Of a stretch of DNA of 64,000 nt, positions 1-7,853 are shown piece by piece. Positions within the stretch are counted from its first letter, which is position 1, and each line of letters begins with the position of its first letter. Position numbers and translations under genes: made by a program. The DNA lies in the NCBI RefSeq assembly GCF_000281715.2, contig NZ_CP124576.1, positions 69,501-133,500 of the forward strand, given 5' to 3'. Under the pieces are notes generated by a model. The model worked only from the letters and a program-made list of their open reading frames with translations. It did no database searches and was not told where the DNA came from. This DNA is from Sphingobium sp. AP49. GTDB lineage: Bacteria; Pseudomonadota; Alphaproteobacteria; Sphingomonadales; Sphingomonadaceae.

Positions 1-57
1 TATGCGCGCTCTTCGCTCGGCTTTCAAGTCCGCGCGCCAGCGCCTATAGGGCTTCCC

Positions 58-882
58 ATGTTCACCGTTGCAGCCCTCTACCGTTTCGCTACCTTCGCCG
101 ATCCACAGGCGACCGCCGCCGATCTGCGTGCGCTGTGCGCCGATCTCGGCACCTGCGGCACGCTGATCCTGGCGCATGAAGGCATCAACGGCACGGTCGC
201 CGGCACGGCCGAGGCGATCGACCGGCTGATCGCCCATATCCGCGTGCTGCCCGGCTGCGCCGACGTCGACGTCAAATATGCGACCGCCGACAGCGCGCCC
301 TTCGGCAAGATGAAGGTCAAGGTGAAGACGGAGATCGTGACGCTCGGCGCGGGCGACCTCGACCCTGCCCATCAGGCCGGCGTGCATCTCGATCCCGCAG
401 ACTGGAACGCACTGATCGCCGATCCCGACACCGTCGTCATCGACACGCGCAACGCCTATGAGGTGGCGGTCGGCACCTTCGAGAATGCGATCGATCCGGC
501 CACCCGTTCCTTCCGCGAATTTCCCGCCTGGTTCGACGATTTCGCTGCCAAGCTACGCGACGAAGGCCGCAGCCCCAAGATCGCAATGTTCTGCACCGGC
601 GGCATTCGTTGCGAAAAATCGACCGCACTGGTGAAGGCGCGCGGCTTTGACGAGGTCTATCACCTCAAGGGCGGCATCCTGCGTTACCTGGAGGAAATGC
701 CGGAGGCGCAGAGCCGCTGGCAGGGCGACTGCTATGTCTTCGACGAGCGGGTCGCGGTCGGCCATGGCCTCAAGCAAGGCCATTATGCCACCTGCAGCGC
801 CTGTGGCCTGCCCTATCCGCGCGATACCGACCATGACTGCCCCGGCGGCGACGCCGACGGCGCCTGGCCGCATCGGGGCTAA
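58..882 (+). CDS. trhO: tRNA uridine(34) hydroxylase, rhodanese family
   Basis: This 274-residue protein matches the YceA/TrhO family, which hydroxylates uridine 34 of tRNA to give 5-hydroxyuridine, a precursor of wobble modifications. An N-terminal ferredoxin-like half (about residues 1-95) is followed by a rhodanese domain whose active-site loop CTGGIRC spans residues 179-185. A Cys-rich tail carries a CSAC pair and further Cys and His residues. The length is usual for alphaproteobacterial members. The stop codon overlaps the stop of the convergent gene on the other strand by 3 bases. The family assignment is confident; the reaction is taken from the family. Confidence 0.93.
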   Translation: MFTVAALYRFATFADPQATAADLRALCADLGTCGTLILAHEGINGTVAGTAEAIDRLIAHIRVLPGCADVDVKYATADSAPFGKMKVKVKTEIVTLGAGDLDPAHQAGVHLDPADWNALIADPDTVVIDTRNAYEVAVGTFENAIDPATRSFREFPAWFDDFAAKLRDEGRSPKIAMFCTGGIRCEKSTALVKARGFDEVYHLKGGILRYLEEMPEAQSRWQGDCYVFDERVAVGHGLKQGHYATCSACGLPYPRDTDHDCPGGDADGAWPHRG

Positions 883-1139
883 TCCGCGCTTTCCACCAGT
901 TCGACCATCTCGAACTGATAGGATGTCCAGCCCCGCATCCGCGCGCCATCGGGCGCGGCGGCGCGCTTCTTCTTCGCTTCGGCCAGCGAGCGGGTGTGGC
1001 CCCAGAACACTTCGGTCTTGCCATTTTCCAGCACGGCGACGATCCGCCAATAATGGGTGAAGGGGTCGGCCGTTGGTCCGATCTTCTTCACATAGCCGTC
1101 CGGCATGGTAGCGGTCAGATAGCGTTTCCGGCGCGCCAT
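879..1139 (-). CDS. conserved hypothetical protein, 86 aa
   Basis: A short basic protein beginning MARRKRYLTATM, with a middle segment of aromatic and charged residues and an acidic end. I recognise no domain. The start at 1139 is preferred over an upstream alternative at 1175 because the upstream residues overlap the end of the peptidase gene and look random. It reads out of the peptidase gene with only a 4-base gap, so it probably shares that transcript. The product has no signal peptide or membrane segment and is probably cytoplasmic. Function unknown. Confidence 0.6.
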   Translation of the reverse strand: MARRKRYLTATMPDGYVKKIGPTADPFTHYWRIVAVLENGKTEVFWGHTRSLAEAKKKRAAAPDGARMRGWTSYQFEMVELVESAD

Positions 1140-1143
1140 CGGT

Positions 1144-1878
1144 TCAGGCCTGATAACGGTGCAGGCCCGCCCCATGCGCCTTCAGCCAGACCCGCGCCGG
1201 GCGCGGATCCTCGCCATAGATGCGGGCATGGGCGGCGTGAAAGGCCGGGCTATGGTCCATGTGCAGCAGATGCGCCAGTTCATGCGCCACGGTCGATCGC
1301 CGCACCCAGGCGGGCGCCAGGATCAGCCGCCAGCTATAGCGGATCGCCCCGCTCGAAGTGCAACTGCCCCAGCGGCTGCGCGTGTCGCCCGTACCCACCG
1401 AGGCGACGATCAGGCCGTGATCCTGCGCCATCGCCAGCGTCTCCGCCTCCAGCACCGCCTTCGCCCGGGTCCTGAGCCAGCGCAGCACCCGCGCGCCGAC
1501 CGATTCCGCCGCCCCGCCCAGGATCAGCCGGTCGCCCTCCAGTCGGATCGTGCGGGTCGCGCCTGCAATCCAGCAGATGCGCACCTCGCGCCCCTCCAGC
1601 GGAAAGGTCGCGCCGTCACCCAGCAGCGTCACCGCCGGCGTCACCGCCATCTGCGCCCGGACCCAATCCTCATGCCCCTGTGCCCAGCCCAGCGCACGCT
1701 TGAGGTTCGCCCGCGCCGGCAGCGACAGGCGCAATTCGCCGCGCAGTCCATCAATGGTCAGCTTGTAGGCGCGCGCCCGGGCCGACCGGCGCACCCGCAC
1801 CGGCATGGCCACGCCATCGATCAGGATTGCCGCGTCACAGCTCTCGGTCGACAAGATGATGTTCCCAATCACCCGCAT
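1144..1878 (-). CDS. YgjP-like (DUF45) M48-type metallopeptidase
   Basis: A 244-residue protein of the YgjP/DUF45 (SprT-like) family. The C-terminal half contains SRWGSC and then a zinc-binding HELAH (HExxH) with a downstream histidine in HSPAFH, the arrangement expected of this peptidase fold. The start at 1878 follows a GGAGG stretch three bases upstream and overlaps the end of ycgN by 44 bases. A later ATG at 1806 would avoid the overlap but has no visible ribosome-binding site. The physiological substrate of these proteins is not established. The family call is firm; the start is uncertain. Confidence 0.82.
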   Translation of the reverse strand: MRVIGNIILSTESCDAAILIDGVAMPVRVRRSARARAYKLTIDGLRGELRLSLPARANLKRALGWAQGHEDWVRAQMAVTPAVTLLGDGATFPLEGREVRICWIAGATRTIRLEGDRLILGGAAESVGARVLRWLRTRAKAVLEAETLAMAQDHGLIVASVGTGDTRSRWGSCTSSGAIRYSWRLILAPAWVRRSTVAHELAHLLHMDHSPAFHAAHARIYGEDPRPARVWLKAHGAGLHRYQA

Positions 1879-2260
1879 CCGCCTCCGCCACGGTCCAGCC
1901 GCGCACGGATTCCTTGGCCCGATGCACCGCCTCGCGATCGCCACAGACCAGATAATGCCATTCGGGCAGCGGCAGCCCCGCCTCGCGCAGCCGATAGGCG
2001 CAGGTGCGCGGCAGCCAGCTGATCTGCTTCACCTTGGCCGGGGTCAGCCGCACGCAATCGGGCACGAAGCGCCGCCGCTCGGGATAGTTGGTGCATTGGC
2101 CGCTATGCCGGTCGAGCAGGCGGCAGGCGACATTCGTCGGATAGATGCGGCCCGTGTCCTCATCTTCCGCCTTGTGCAGGCAGCATTTGCCGCAACCGTC
2201 GCACAGCGCTTCCCATTCGGCGCGGTTCAGCTTGTCGAGGGGCTTGTCCCAGAAGTCCAA
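1835..2260 (-). CDS. ycgN: YcgN family (UPF0260) cysteine-cluster protein
   Basis: A 141-residue protein with the family-defining N-terminal motif CDGCGKCCLHK and further conserved cysteines, a pattern suited to metal or Fe-S binding. The only plausible start is a TTG at 2260, because the frame has a stop two codons upstream and no ATG before the Cys motif; the N-terminus produced (MDFWDKPLDKLNRAEWEALC) is normal for the family. It begins 3 bases after the SCO gene stop and overlaps the next gene, so the three are likely one transcript. Biochemical role unknown. Confidence 0.85.
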   Translation of the reverse strand: MDFWDKPLDKLNRAEWEALCDGCGKCCLHKAEDEDTGRIYPTNVACRLLDRHSGQCTNYPERRRFVPDCVRLTPAKVKQISWLPRTCAYRLREAGLPLPEWHYLVCGDREAVHRAKESVRGWTVAEADAGDWEHHLVDREL

Positions 2261-2263
2261 ATG

Positions 2264-2902
2264 TCACTTGACCCATTTTTCGAGAAAGGCGCGCACGATA
2301 TCGGGTGCGCCCTCGTCCACGTCCGGCGTGCCCGGATCATCCACCGGCACCAGCGCGATCGGCTTGCCGTCCGGCCCGAACAGATAGGGCGTGCGGCTGT
2401 GGCTGACCAGATAGTCGCTCGCCCCCTCCGGCTTTTCCGCATTGTAGAGCACGACAAAGTCCTTGGCCACCTTTGCGATCTGCTCGGGCGTGCCGGTCAG
2501 GCCGACGAGGCGCGGGTGGAAGGCCGCGACATAGGTTTTCAGCACCGCCGGCGTGTCCCGCTTGGGGTCCACACTGATGAAGATCGGCTGCACCTTGGCG
2601 GCGCGGGCAGGCGCTGCCTTCTCGAAAGCACTGAACGCCTGCATGATCCGCTGCAGATCGACCGGGCAGACGTCCGGGCAATAGGTGTAGCCGAAATAGA
2701 CGATCCGATAGCGGCCCTTATAATCGTCCCAATGGACGGTCTTGCCGTCCTGATCGGTCAGGGTGAAGGGGGCGCCAATCCGCGCACCGACCAGATTGCC
2801 CTGTTCGCTTTCACCGCTTGATGCGTTTGTGCCAGCCCCCATATTGCAAGCCGTCAGCAAGGCCAGAAGCGGCAGGGCGAGCGAGATCAGCGCTTTGTTC
2901 AT
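2264..2902 (-). CDS. SCO1/SenC-type copper chaperone lipoprotein
   Basis: A 212-residue SCO family protein with a thioredoxin-like fold, expected to deliver copper to the CuA site of cytochrome c oxidase in the periplasm. A hydrophobic N-terminus ends in lipobox LTAC with Cys19 as the predicted lipidated residue. The copper ligands are visible as CPDVC at residues 75-79 and a histidine in SHSRTPYLF near residue 166. The start at 2902 gives a clean signal peptide; an earlier in-frame start at 2917 adds five residues. No oxidase genes are nearby, so the partner oxidase is encoded elsewhere. Confidence 0.9.
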   Translation of the reverse strand: MNKALISLALPLLALLTACNMGAGTNASSGESEQGNLVGARIGAPFTLTDQDGKTVHWDDYKGRYRIVYFGYTYCPDVCPVDLQRIMQAFSAFEKAAPARAAKVQPIFISVDPKRDTPAVLKTYVAAFHPRLVGLTGTPEQIAKVAKDFVVLYNAEKPEGASDYLVSHSRTPYLFGPDGKPIALVPVDDPGTPDVDEGAPDIVRAFLEKWVK

Positions 2903-2960
2903 GGTGTCGCCTGCCATGCCTTGCTATGGGCCGATTTGCAAATCCAACGGGGCGCGCACG

Positions 2961-3587
2961 ATGAAGACTGGACTTTCCACCTGGCTGTTTCTGGCGCGGC
3001 CTGCCGCGATCACCCTGGCGTTGATGGCGCCCATCGCCGCCCAGGCCCAGTTTTCCGACAATTACAACTTCCTCAAGGCCGTGAAGGATGCCGATGGGCA
3101 GAAGGCCACCGACTTGCTGCAAAAGCCCGGATCAACGGTGGTGAACAGCCGTGACGTCAATAGCGGCGAAACCGCACTGCACATCGTCATTGCCCGGCGC
3201 GACAATAGCTGGCTGACCTTCATGCTGGCCAAGGGCGCCAATCCGAACCTCGCCGACAATAATGGCACCACGCCATTGTTGCTTGCGGTGCAGAACCGGT
3301 TCGAGGAAGGGGTCCGGACGCTGCTGACCCATAATGCCCAGGTCGACAAGACCAATGGCAGCGGCGAAACCCCGCTGATTCGTGCGGTGCAGCTGCGCGA
3401 CATCGGCATCGTCCGCCTGCTTGTGGCGCAGGGTGCCAATCCCGACAAGCGCGATACCATCGCGGGCATGTCCGCCCGCGATTATGCCCAACGCGACAAC
3501 CGCACCCCAGGCCTGATCGACGCCCTCGATTCCGCCAAGGCCAGCAGTGCAGCGCCCAAGGGTCCGGTCCAAGGCCCGGTTTTCTGA
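2961..3587 (+). CDS. exported ankyrin-repeat protein
   Basis: A 208-residue protein with a signal peptide (hydrophobic residues about 8-27, cleavage after AQA) and about four ankyrin repeats between residues 50 and 170, recognisable from repeated GETALHIVIA, GTTPLLLAV and GETPLIRAV segments. Ankyrin repeats bind proteins, so a periplasmic scaffold or inhibitor role is plausible. The start at 2961 is the one that yields a signal peptide; the open frame continues upstream to 2763 but overlaps the SCO gene. It is transcribed divergently from the SCO gene. The partner is unknown. Confidence 0.85.
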   Translation: MKTGLSTWLFLARPAAITLALMAPIAAQAQFSDNYNFLKAVKDADGQKATDLLQKPGSTVVNSRDVNSGETALHIVIARRDNSWLTFMLAKGANPNLADNNGTTPLLLAVQNRFEEGVRTLLTHNAQVDKTNGSGETPLIRAVQLRDIGIVRLLVAQGANPDKRDTIAGMSARDYAQRDNRTPGLIDALDSAKASSAAPKGPVQGPVF

Positions 3588-3595
3588 TCGATGAT

Positions 3596-3622
3596 AAGGG
3601 CGGCCGGACTGCCCTTCTTCTT
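3596..3622 (+). terminator. Rho-independent terminator of the ankyrin gene
   Basis: An AAGGGC / GCCCTT inverted repeat is followed by a CTTCTTCTT pyrimidine tract. It starts 8 bases after the ankyrin gene stop and abuts the stop of the convergent mmcB gene. The stem is short (6 bp plus partial extension), so confidence is moderate. Confidence 0.5.
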
Positions 3623-4115
3623 ACCAGCCCAGTTCGGCCGCATAATCCGGATCCGCCAATGCCGACAGGCGACGTGCTGCACGACGAGCGAACCGTAGCA
3701 CTTCCGCCTTGCGTCGGGCCGCTGCCAGCGGCTCAACTGGTGCCGCGCGCACCAGTTCGGCATCATATTGATCAGCGACGATCAGGCCCGTGCGCGTCGG
3801 CCACAACGCCTCGCTATCGAAAAGACCGGTATCGAAGCCCGAAGGTACCGCCCAGAAATAGCGGTCGCAATAATCGAAATAATCCGGCCATTTCATATCG
3901 CCCAGCAAGTCAGCACGGCTACACTTGATCTCGACGATGGTCAGGCGTCCGGCGCTGTCGATCGCCATGATGTCGGCACGCCGTCCATTGGGCAGCGGCA
4001 CTTCCAATATGCCGTTCATATCGTGGCGATGGAACAGGCGCAGCGTACCGCGCGCAACCGCCAGCGCGGTTCCGTCGGTCAGTGGTGAACAGCTATCGGC
4101 TTCGGGAGTGGTCAT
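3621..4115 (-). CDS. mmcB: MmcB family DNA repair protein
   Basis: A 164-residue protein of the MmcB family, named from a Caulobacter gene needed for mitomycin C tolerance. The core resembles a PD-(D/E)xK nuclease: Asp48 in RADIMAID and an ExK pair at Glu62-Lys64 in VEIKCSRADL, followed by the conserved WPDYFDYCDRYFWAVP block. A perfect LexA-type box lies 13 bases upstream of the start, in keeping with SOS induction. It is monocistronic: a terminator lies upstream and a convergent gene downstream. Nuclease activity is inferred from the motif, not proven. Confidence 0.88.
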   Translation of the reverse strand: MTTPEADSCSPLTDGTALAVARGTLRLFHRHDMNGILEVPLPNGRRADIMAIDSAGRLTIVEIKCSRADLLGDMKWPDYFDYCDRYFWAVPSGFDTGLFDSEALWPTRTGLIVADQYDAELVRAAPVEPLAAARRKAEVLRFARRAARRLSALADPDYAAELGW

Positions 4116-4127
4116 CGCATCAATCTA

Positions 4128-4142
4128 GAACATAGAGCGAAC
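4128..4142 (-). promoter_or_regulatory. LexA (SOS) box of mmcB
   Basis: GAAC-N7-GAAC (read on the other strand as GTTC-N7-GTTC) is the alphaproteobacterial LexA operator consensus. It lies 13 bases upstream of the mmcB start codon, so LexA would occlude promoter or start-proximal sequence. The match is exact in both half sites. Confidence 0.8.
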
Positions 4143-4143
4143 A

Positions 4144-4183
4144 AAAGAAAAGGCCGATTCGGACATGGGGTCCGAACCGGCCT
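4144..4183 (-). terminator. Rho-independent terminator of the SleB-type gene
   Basis: A 14-15 bp hairpin (AGGCCGATTCGGAC against GTCCGAACCGGCCT, one mismatch, loop about 4 bases) is followed on the minus strand by a TTTTCTTTT tract. It lies 26 bases beyond the hydrolase stop and isolates that gene from mmcB. Confidence 0.8.
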
Positions 4184-4208
4184 TGAAATACCGTCGCTAC
4201 AGGGCGGA

Positions 4209-4880
4209 TCAGCGATAGAAGACGTGATTGTCGATCGACGCCAGCTTGGTCTTGCCCCAGCCCGGCGACACGCGACGAGCGTGGAAGAACAATGCCCCTT
4301 CGGCCTGGCTGTCCCAGCTATCGTCGGCGGCGATCTGGGCGATCGCAACCGCTTCCCGCCAGGCAGTGCTGGCGATGTTGATCGGCGGCATGCCATGGCC
4401 GCGCACGAAGCTGAACTGGCTTGGCTGATAGACGACGCCGCACAGGCTGCTGGCAAAACGGCCAGACTTGGCGCGATTGATGATCACGCGGGCGACGGCC
4501 AGCTGGCCTTCCAGCGTTTCACCCTTGGATTCGAAATAGACCGCACCAGCCAGGCACTTCATGTCGCCATCGACATCCTCGGGAGCGCCTTGCGCATCAA
4601 CCAGGGCTGCCAGGGTCTCGGCCTTGGGCTCGATATCGGTCGAAAAATTGCTGCCAGCCTTCGGGCCGGATTGCAGCGACTGCGCGACTTCCTGCGGCGC
4701 AGCAAATATAACGGCGGGCGTGTTGCCGGCCGCGGGTGCGCTAGTCAGCGCGGCGGTTTCCGGAAGGGAAACCGTGGACAGGGAGGCCTCGCTGGCGCTC
4801 GACATGTCCGACGCCGTAACAGCCGCAGCGGCCGACAGCGTAAATGCCGCGATGATCGCGGCCTTCAAACGAAAACTCAT
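4209..4880 (-). CDS. SleB/CwlJ-type cell wall hydrolase
   Basis: A 223-residue exported protein. A signal peptide covers about residues 1-23, a Ser/Ala/Pro-rich linker runs to about residue 105, and the Hydrolase_2 (SleB) domain fills the rest. Family landmarks are visible: CLAGAVYFESKGETLEGQ with its conserved Glu, VIINR, the QFSF segment and the final HVFYR. Members cleave peptidoglycan, and in non-spore-forming alphaproteobacteria they act in cell-wall remodelling rather than germination. The gene is monocistronic with a strong terminator. The family is confident; the bond cleaved is not deducible here. Confidence 0.9.
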   Translation of the reverse strand: MSFRLKAAIIAAFTLSAAAAVTASDMSSASEASLSTVSLPETAALTSAPAAGNTPAVIFAAPQEVAQSLQSGPKAGSNFSTDIEPKAETLAALVDAQGAPEDVDGDMKCLAGAVYFESKGETLEGQLAVARVIINRAKSGRFASSLCGVVYQPSQFSFVRGHGMPPINIASTAWREAVAIAQIAADDSWDSQAEGALFFHARRVSPGWGKTKLASIDNHVFYR

Positions 4881-5055
4881 TATAGCTCAAAATCATGCGG
4901 TTATTGGCCAGAAACGTCGATTGTAACCGATATTCTGTGACGTTCGGCCGCCCCCCGTCTGCGTGTTTACCAGCCCGCCCCCCATGGACGAATGCAGGCA
5001 ACCTGCGCGTTCAGCGTTGGCCGCCTGTGCCCGCGCGCGCAAAAGGAGTCAACAA

Positions 5056-5406
5056 TCAGCAGATCGTTTCAGCGGCGAACCGTTCCGCATCTGCGATGTC
5101 GAGTTCAACCAACCACAGGTCGGGATCCGACCTGCGTCGGCGTTCGGCATAGGCTGCGAACGCTTCCGCCCCCTCTTGTGCCGGGGGGCCACAGCGCATC
5201 AATGCGTAACCACCACGAAAGTTCGATACCCGCTCGAAAATTCCGGTTTCCCGCCCTTTTTCCATTATCTGGACCAGAATGATACCGCTCGTTTCATCGC
5301 CTTTTGCCAGCACCATGGCAAAGCCGCCGGCCGCACTGACCCGCTTCACCAGCGCGCCGACCAGCAGCGCACTGGTCAGCCGCGCGGCAGGCATATCCTC
5401 AGCCAT
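5056..5406 (-). CDS. DUF1491 family protein
   Basis: A 116-residue protein matching the alphaproteobacterial DUF1491 family, with the typical start (ARLTSALLVGALVKRV), a GFAMVLAKGDETSGIILVQ block and a C-terminal DPDLWLVELDIADAERF segment. The start at 5406 overlaps the stop of the upstream thioesterase gene by 8 bases, which implies translational coupling. The open frame extends to 5550 but the extra residues overlap the thioesterase and look random. Function unknown. Confidence 0.82.
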   Translation of the reverse strand: MAEDMPAARLTSALLVGALVKRVSAAGGFAMVLAKGDETSGIILVQIMEKGRETGIFERVSNFRGGYALMRCGPPAQEGAEAFAAYAERRRRSDPDLWLVELDIADAERFAAETIC

Positions 5407-5869
5407 GATATCCCGATAGCGATGACAGCGGAATCTGCGACCGCATGAAGGTGCCGGTGCCCCGGCCCACCTCTTCACCGTCCGAATCGAGGATGCTGGC
5501 CTCGGCCACATAAACGCGACGCTTGCCGCTGATCCAGCGCCCCTCGGCACGAAGCCTGCCCGGCCCGATCGGTCGGGTAAACAGCAGGTTGAAGGCCGTG
5601 GTCAGCAGGAAACGATCGCTGACCAGACTGTTGGCGGCATAGAAGGCCGCATCGTCCAGCATCTTGAAATAGACCGTGCCATGCACCGCGCCGGCAGCGT
5701 GGAACAGTCGCTCATCGACCTCGAAATCGATGATCGATCGGCCGGGCTCGGGGACGTTCAGGGTCGACCGGAAAAGATCGTTGATCGGCGCGCTATTGTA
5801 GAGATTCTCCAGAGCACGGAAATGCGCCGCCTCGCCACTGGCGAGGGATATCGGCTCAGGCCGCGTCAC
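5399..5869 (-). CDS. PaaI-type hotdog-fold thioesterase
   Basis: A 156-residue hotdog-fold protein. The signature is AAGAVHGTVYFKMLDDAAFYAANS at about residues 58-81, where HG...D/A residues form the thioesterase active site, followed by strands ending in GRGTGTFMRS. Such enzymes hydrolyse acyl-CoA thioesters; the substrate cannot be told. I chose the GTG at 5869, which has GCGAGG upstream and overlaps ptsN by 14 bases; ATG codons at 5896 or 5938 would overlap ptsN more. It sits between ptsN and the DUF1491 gene in a tightly packed leftward run. Confidence 0.8.
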   Translation of the reverse strand: MTRPEPISLASGEAAHFRALENLYNSAPINDLFRSTLNVPEPGRSIIDFEVDERLFHAAGAVHGTVYFKMLDDAAFYAANSLVSDRFLLTTAFNLLFTRPIGPGRLRAEGRWISGKRRVYVAEASILDSDGEEVGRGTGTFMRSQIPLSSLSGYHG

Positions 5870-6323
5870 GTGCCTCGCCACCGGCCAGCAGGGCATGCAG
5901 CGCCTCCGCCGACTTTGCTCCACGAAGGCGAGCCACATGGGTCTCGTCGCGCAGATAACGGGACACGCGCGCCAGCGTCTTCAGATGCTCGGCGCCGCTG
6001 TCCTGTGGTGACAGCAGCGCGAAAACGACATCGACGGGTGCATCATCCACTGCATCAAACGGGGCCGGTGGGTTCAGCAACACCACCACGCCGCACATAC
6101 GATCGAGACCGGCCAGCTTGGCATGGGGGATGGCCACACCACCGCCAAAACCGGTCGAACCCAGTCGTTCACGTTCCAGCAGCGCGTCCGCCACCGCGTC
6201 CGCGTCCAAACCATAGGCCGTGGCGGCCAATGCCGCGACCTTCTGGAACAGCATCTTCTTGCCATTAACAGAGATATCGGTGGCCAGGGCCTCCGGTGAG
6301 ACAATATCGTTGAAATGCACCAT
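5856..6323 (-). CDS. ptsN: PTS IIA-like nitrogen regulatory protein
   Basis: A 155-residue PTS_EIIA type 2 domain protein. The phosphorylatable histidine is His67 in GVAIPHAKL, and the region RMCGVVVLL...DVVFALLSPQDSGAEHLKTLA is typical of EIIA-Ntr. It is the terminal acceptor of the PTS-Ntr phosphorelay that links nitrogen and potassium status to regulation. As in many proteobacteria, it lies next to the hibernation factor gene hpf, with 131 bases between them. No sugar PTS genes are nearby. Confidence 0.93.
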   Translation of the reverse strand: MVHFNDIVSPEALATDISVNGKKMLFQKVAALAATAYGLDADAVADALLERERLGSTGFGGGVAIPHAKLAGLDRMCGVVVLLNPPAPFDAVDDAPVDVVFALLSPQDSGAEHLKTLARVSRYLRDETHVARLRGAKSAEALHALLAGGEARDAA

Positions 6324-6406
6324 TTTACTTCCGGGGGCAGCCGAGGCGCGCCCAGCCTGTCGAAAAAAATGCGCGTTGCTCGGAGAAACTAAAGCCCGGC
6401 CCCATA

Positions 6407-6438
6407 GGCCGCCTGCACCCTGAGGTCAACAGGCGGCC
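6407..6438 (-). terminator. hairpin terminator downstream of hpf
   Basis: Perfect 9-bp arms GGCCGCCTG and CAGGCGGCC surround a 14-base loop, with a further GCCCGG/CCGGGC pairing outside. On the minus strand it is followed by a CTTTAGTTTCT tract. It lies 16 bases past the hpf stop and before ptsN, so ptsN probably has its own promoter. Confidence 0.6.
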
Positions 6439-6454
6439 CGGGCAGGAGGAGGCG

Positions 6455-7048
6455 TCAGCCGCGCGGTTCGACCCAGCCGATCGTGCCGTCCTGGCGACGA
6501 TAGACCATGTTATAAGCCGCCGTCCCCGCGTTGAGGAACAGCAGGGCATTGGTGTTGCGCAGGTCCAGCATCATCACCGCGTCGGACACGCTGGCTTCGG
6601 GAATGTCGACCCGCGTTTCCGCCACGATCAGCGGCGCGTCGGCGGCTTCCTCCTCGTCGACGCTGGCGGCAAAGATGGTGTAGCCCGCACCATCGATATC
6701 GTCGACGCTATAGCCATTGGCGCGTTGTGCTTCGGCTGCGGCGGCCTGGATGCTGCGATCCTTCAGGCGGCGCATGTAACGGCGCAGCTGCTTCTCGATC
6801 CGGTCCGATGCCTGGTCGAAGGCAGGATGCGCCTCCTGTGCTTCACCCGCCCCTTTCAGGATCAGGCCGGTCATCACATGGCAGACGATGTCGCAATGGA
6901 AGGCGCCATGCGGGGCCGGGCGAAACGTGACCTGGGCGGAAATCGTGCGGGAGAAATATTTCTCGGCTATCGCTTCCAGCCGGTCGCTGACGTGCTGCTT
7001 GAGCGCCTCGCCCGTCTCAACCTGGTGCCCGGAAATACGAATATCCAT
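6455..7048 (-). CDS. hpf: ribosome hibernation-promoting factor, long form
   Basis: A 197-residue long-form HPF/RaiA protein. The N-terminal S30AE domain (about residues 1-105) begins MDIRISGHQVETGEALKQHV and binds the decoding region of idle ribosomes. After an acidic linker, the C-terminal domain (about 140-197), with SVSDAVMMLDLRNTNALLFLN and ending VYRRQDGTIGWVEPRG, mediates 100S dimer formation. The start at 7048 is preceded by AAGGAG-like sequence. Its position beside ptsN is the classical arrangement. Confidence 0.95.
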   Translation of the reverse strand: MDIRISGHQVETGEALKQHVSDRLEAIAEKYFSRTISAQVTFRPAPHGAFHCDIVCHVMTGLILKGAGEAQEAHPAFDQASDRIEKQLRRYMRRLKDRSIQAAAAEAQRANGYSVDDIDGAGYTIFAASVDEEEAADAPLIVAETRVDIPEASVSDAVMMLDLRNTNALLFLNAGTAAYNMVYRRQDGTIGWVEPRG

Positions 7049-7119
7049 ATGCCTTCTCCTTATTCTTGCCGGGGCGCCGGATCAGCGGCCCGGTTGGCAC
7101 GTGGCGGACGCCGGCAGGT

Positions 7120-7821
7120 TCAGGCCGGCGGTGCCTCTTCAAGCCAGAGCGGCTTGTCCAGCTTTGCGACGAAAGCGGCATGCCTCTCCAGCTCCTCCGC
7201 GCTCGCCGTGAAGACGCGCGCAGGACGAACAGGGCGAACAACGGCGGTTTCCGTCAGTTCCGCCCTGACGATCTCTTTCTCTTCCTCCTGTGCAAGACCC
7301 AGGCCGATCTGACGGCCGCCGGTCAATTCGACATAGAGCTGCGCCAGCAGTTCGGCGTCGAGCAGTGCGCCATGCTTGACGCGATGACTGCGATCGATGC
7401 CATAGCGGGTGCAAAGCGCGTCCAGGCTGTGCTTGGCGCCGGGATGCAGGGTGCGGGCGATCGCGACCGTGTCGATCATCCGATCCATCGACACGCCGTC
7501 GCGCGCGCACAGCTTCAACTCATGATTGAGGAATCCGAAGTCGAAGCGCGCGTTGTGCGCGACCAGCGGGCTGTCCTCCAGGAAATCCATCAATTCGGCC
7601 ACGCCCTCGCGGAACAGCGGCTTGTCCGACAGGAACTGGCTCGACAGGCCATGCACCGCCTCGGCGGCGGAAGGCATGTCGCGCTGTGGATTATAATAGG
7701 CATGGAAGGTGCGGCCGGTCGGCACGCGATTGATAAGTTCTATGCACCCGATTTCGACCAGCCGATCGCCGGATGCCGGATCAAATCCTGTCGTTTCGGT
7801 GTCGAAAATGATCTCGCGCAT
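7120..7821 (-). CDS. dnaQ: DNA polymerase III epsilon subunit (proofreading exonuclease)
   Basis: A 233-residue DEDDh exonuclease, the proofreading subunit of the replicative polymerase. Motif ExoI is IIFDTETTGFDP with Asp7 and Glu9, ExoII is HNARFDFGFLN, and ExoIII is HGALLDAELLAQLY. A C-terminal tail of about 60 residues would bind the alpha subunit. The start at 7821 (MREIIFDTET) fits the family; the frame stays open 60 bases upstream into the end of coaE. It ends the ppsR-maf-aroE-coaE-dnaQ cluster that reads away from the origin. Confidence 0.95.
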   Translation of the reverse strand: MREIIFDTETTGFDPASGDRLVEIGCIELINRVPTGRTFHAYYNPQRDMPSAAEAVHGLSSQFLSDKPLFREGVAELMDFLEDSPLVAHNARFDFGFLNHELKLCARDGVSMDRMIDTVAIARTLHPGAKHSLDALCTRYGIDRSHRVKHGALLDAELLAQLYVELTGGRQIGLGLAQEEEKEIVRAELTETAVVRPVRPARVFTASAEELERHAAFVAKLDKPLWLEEAPPA

Positions 7822-7853
7822 CGCCCTTTTGAACCGACTCTCTATGACTCTAC

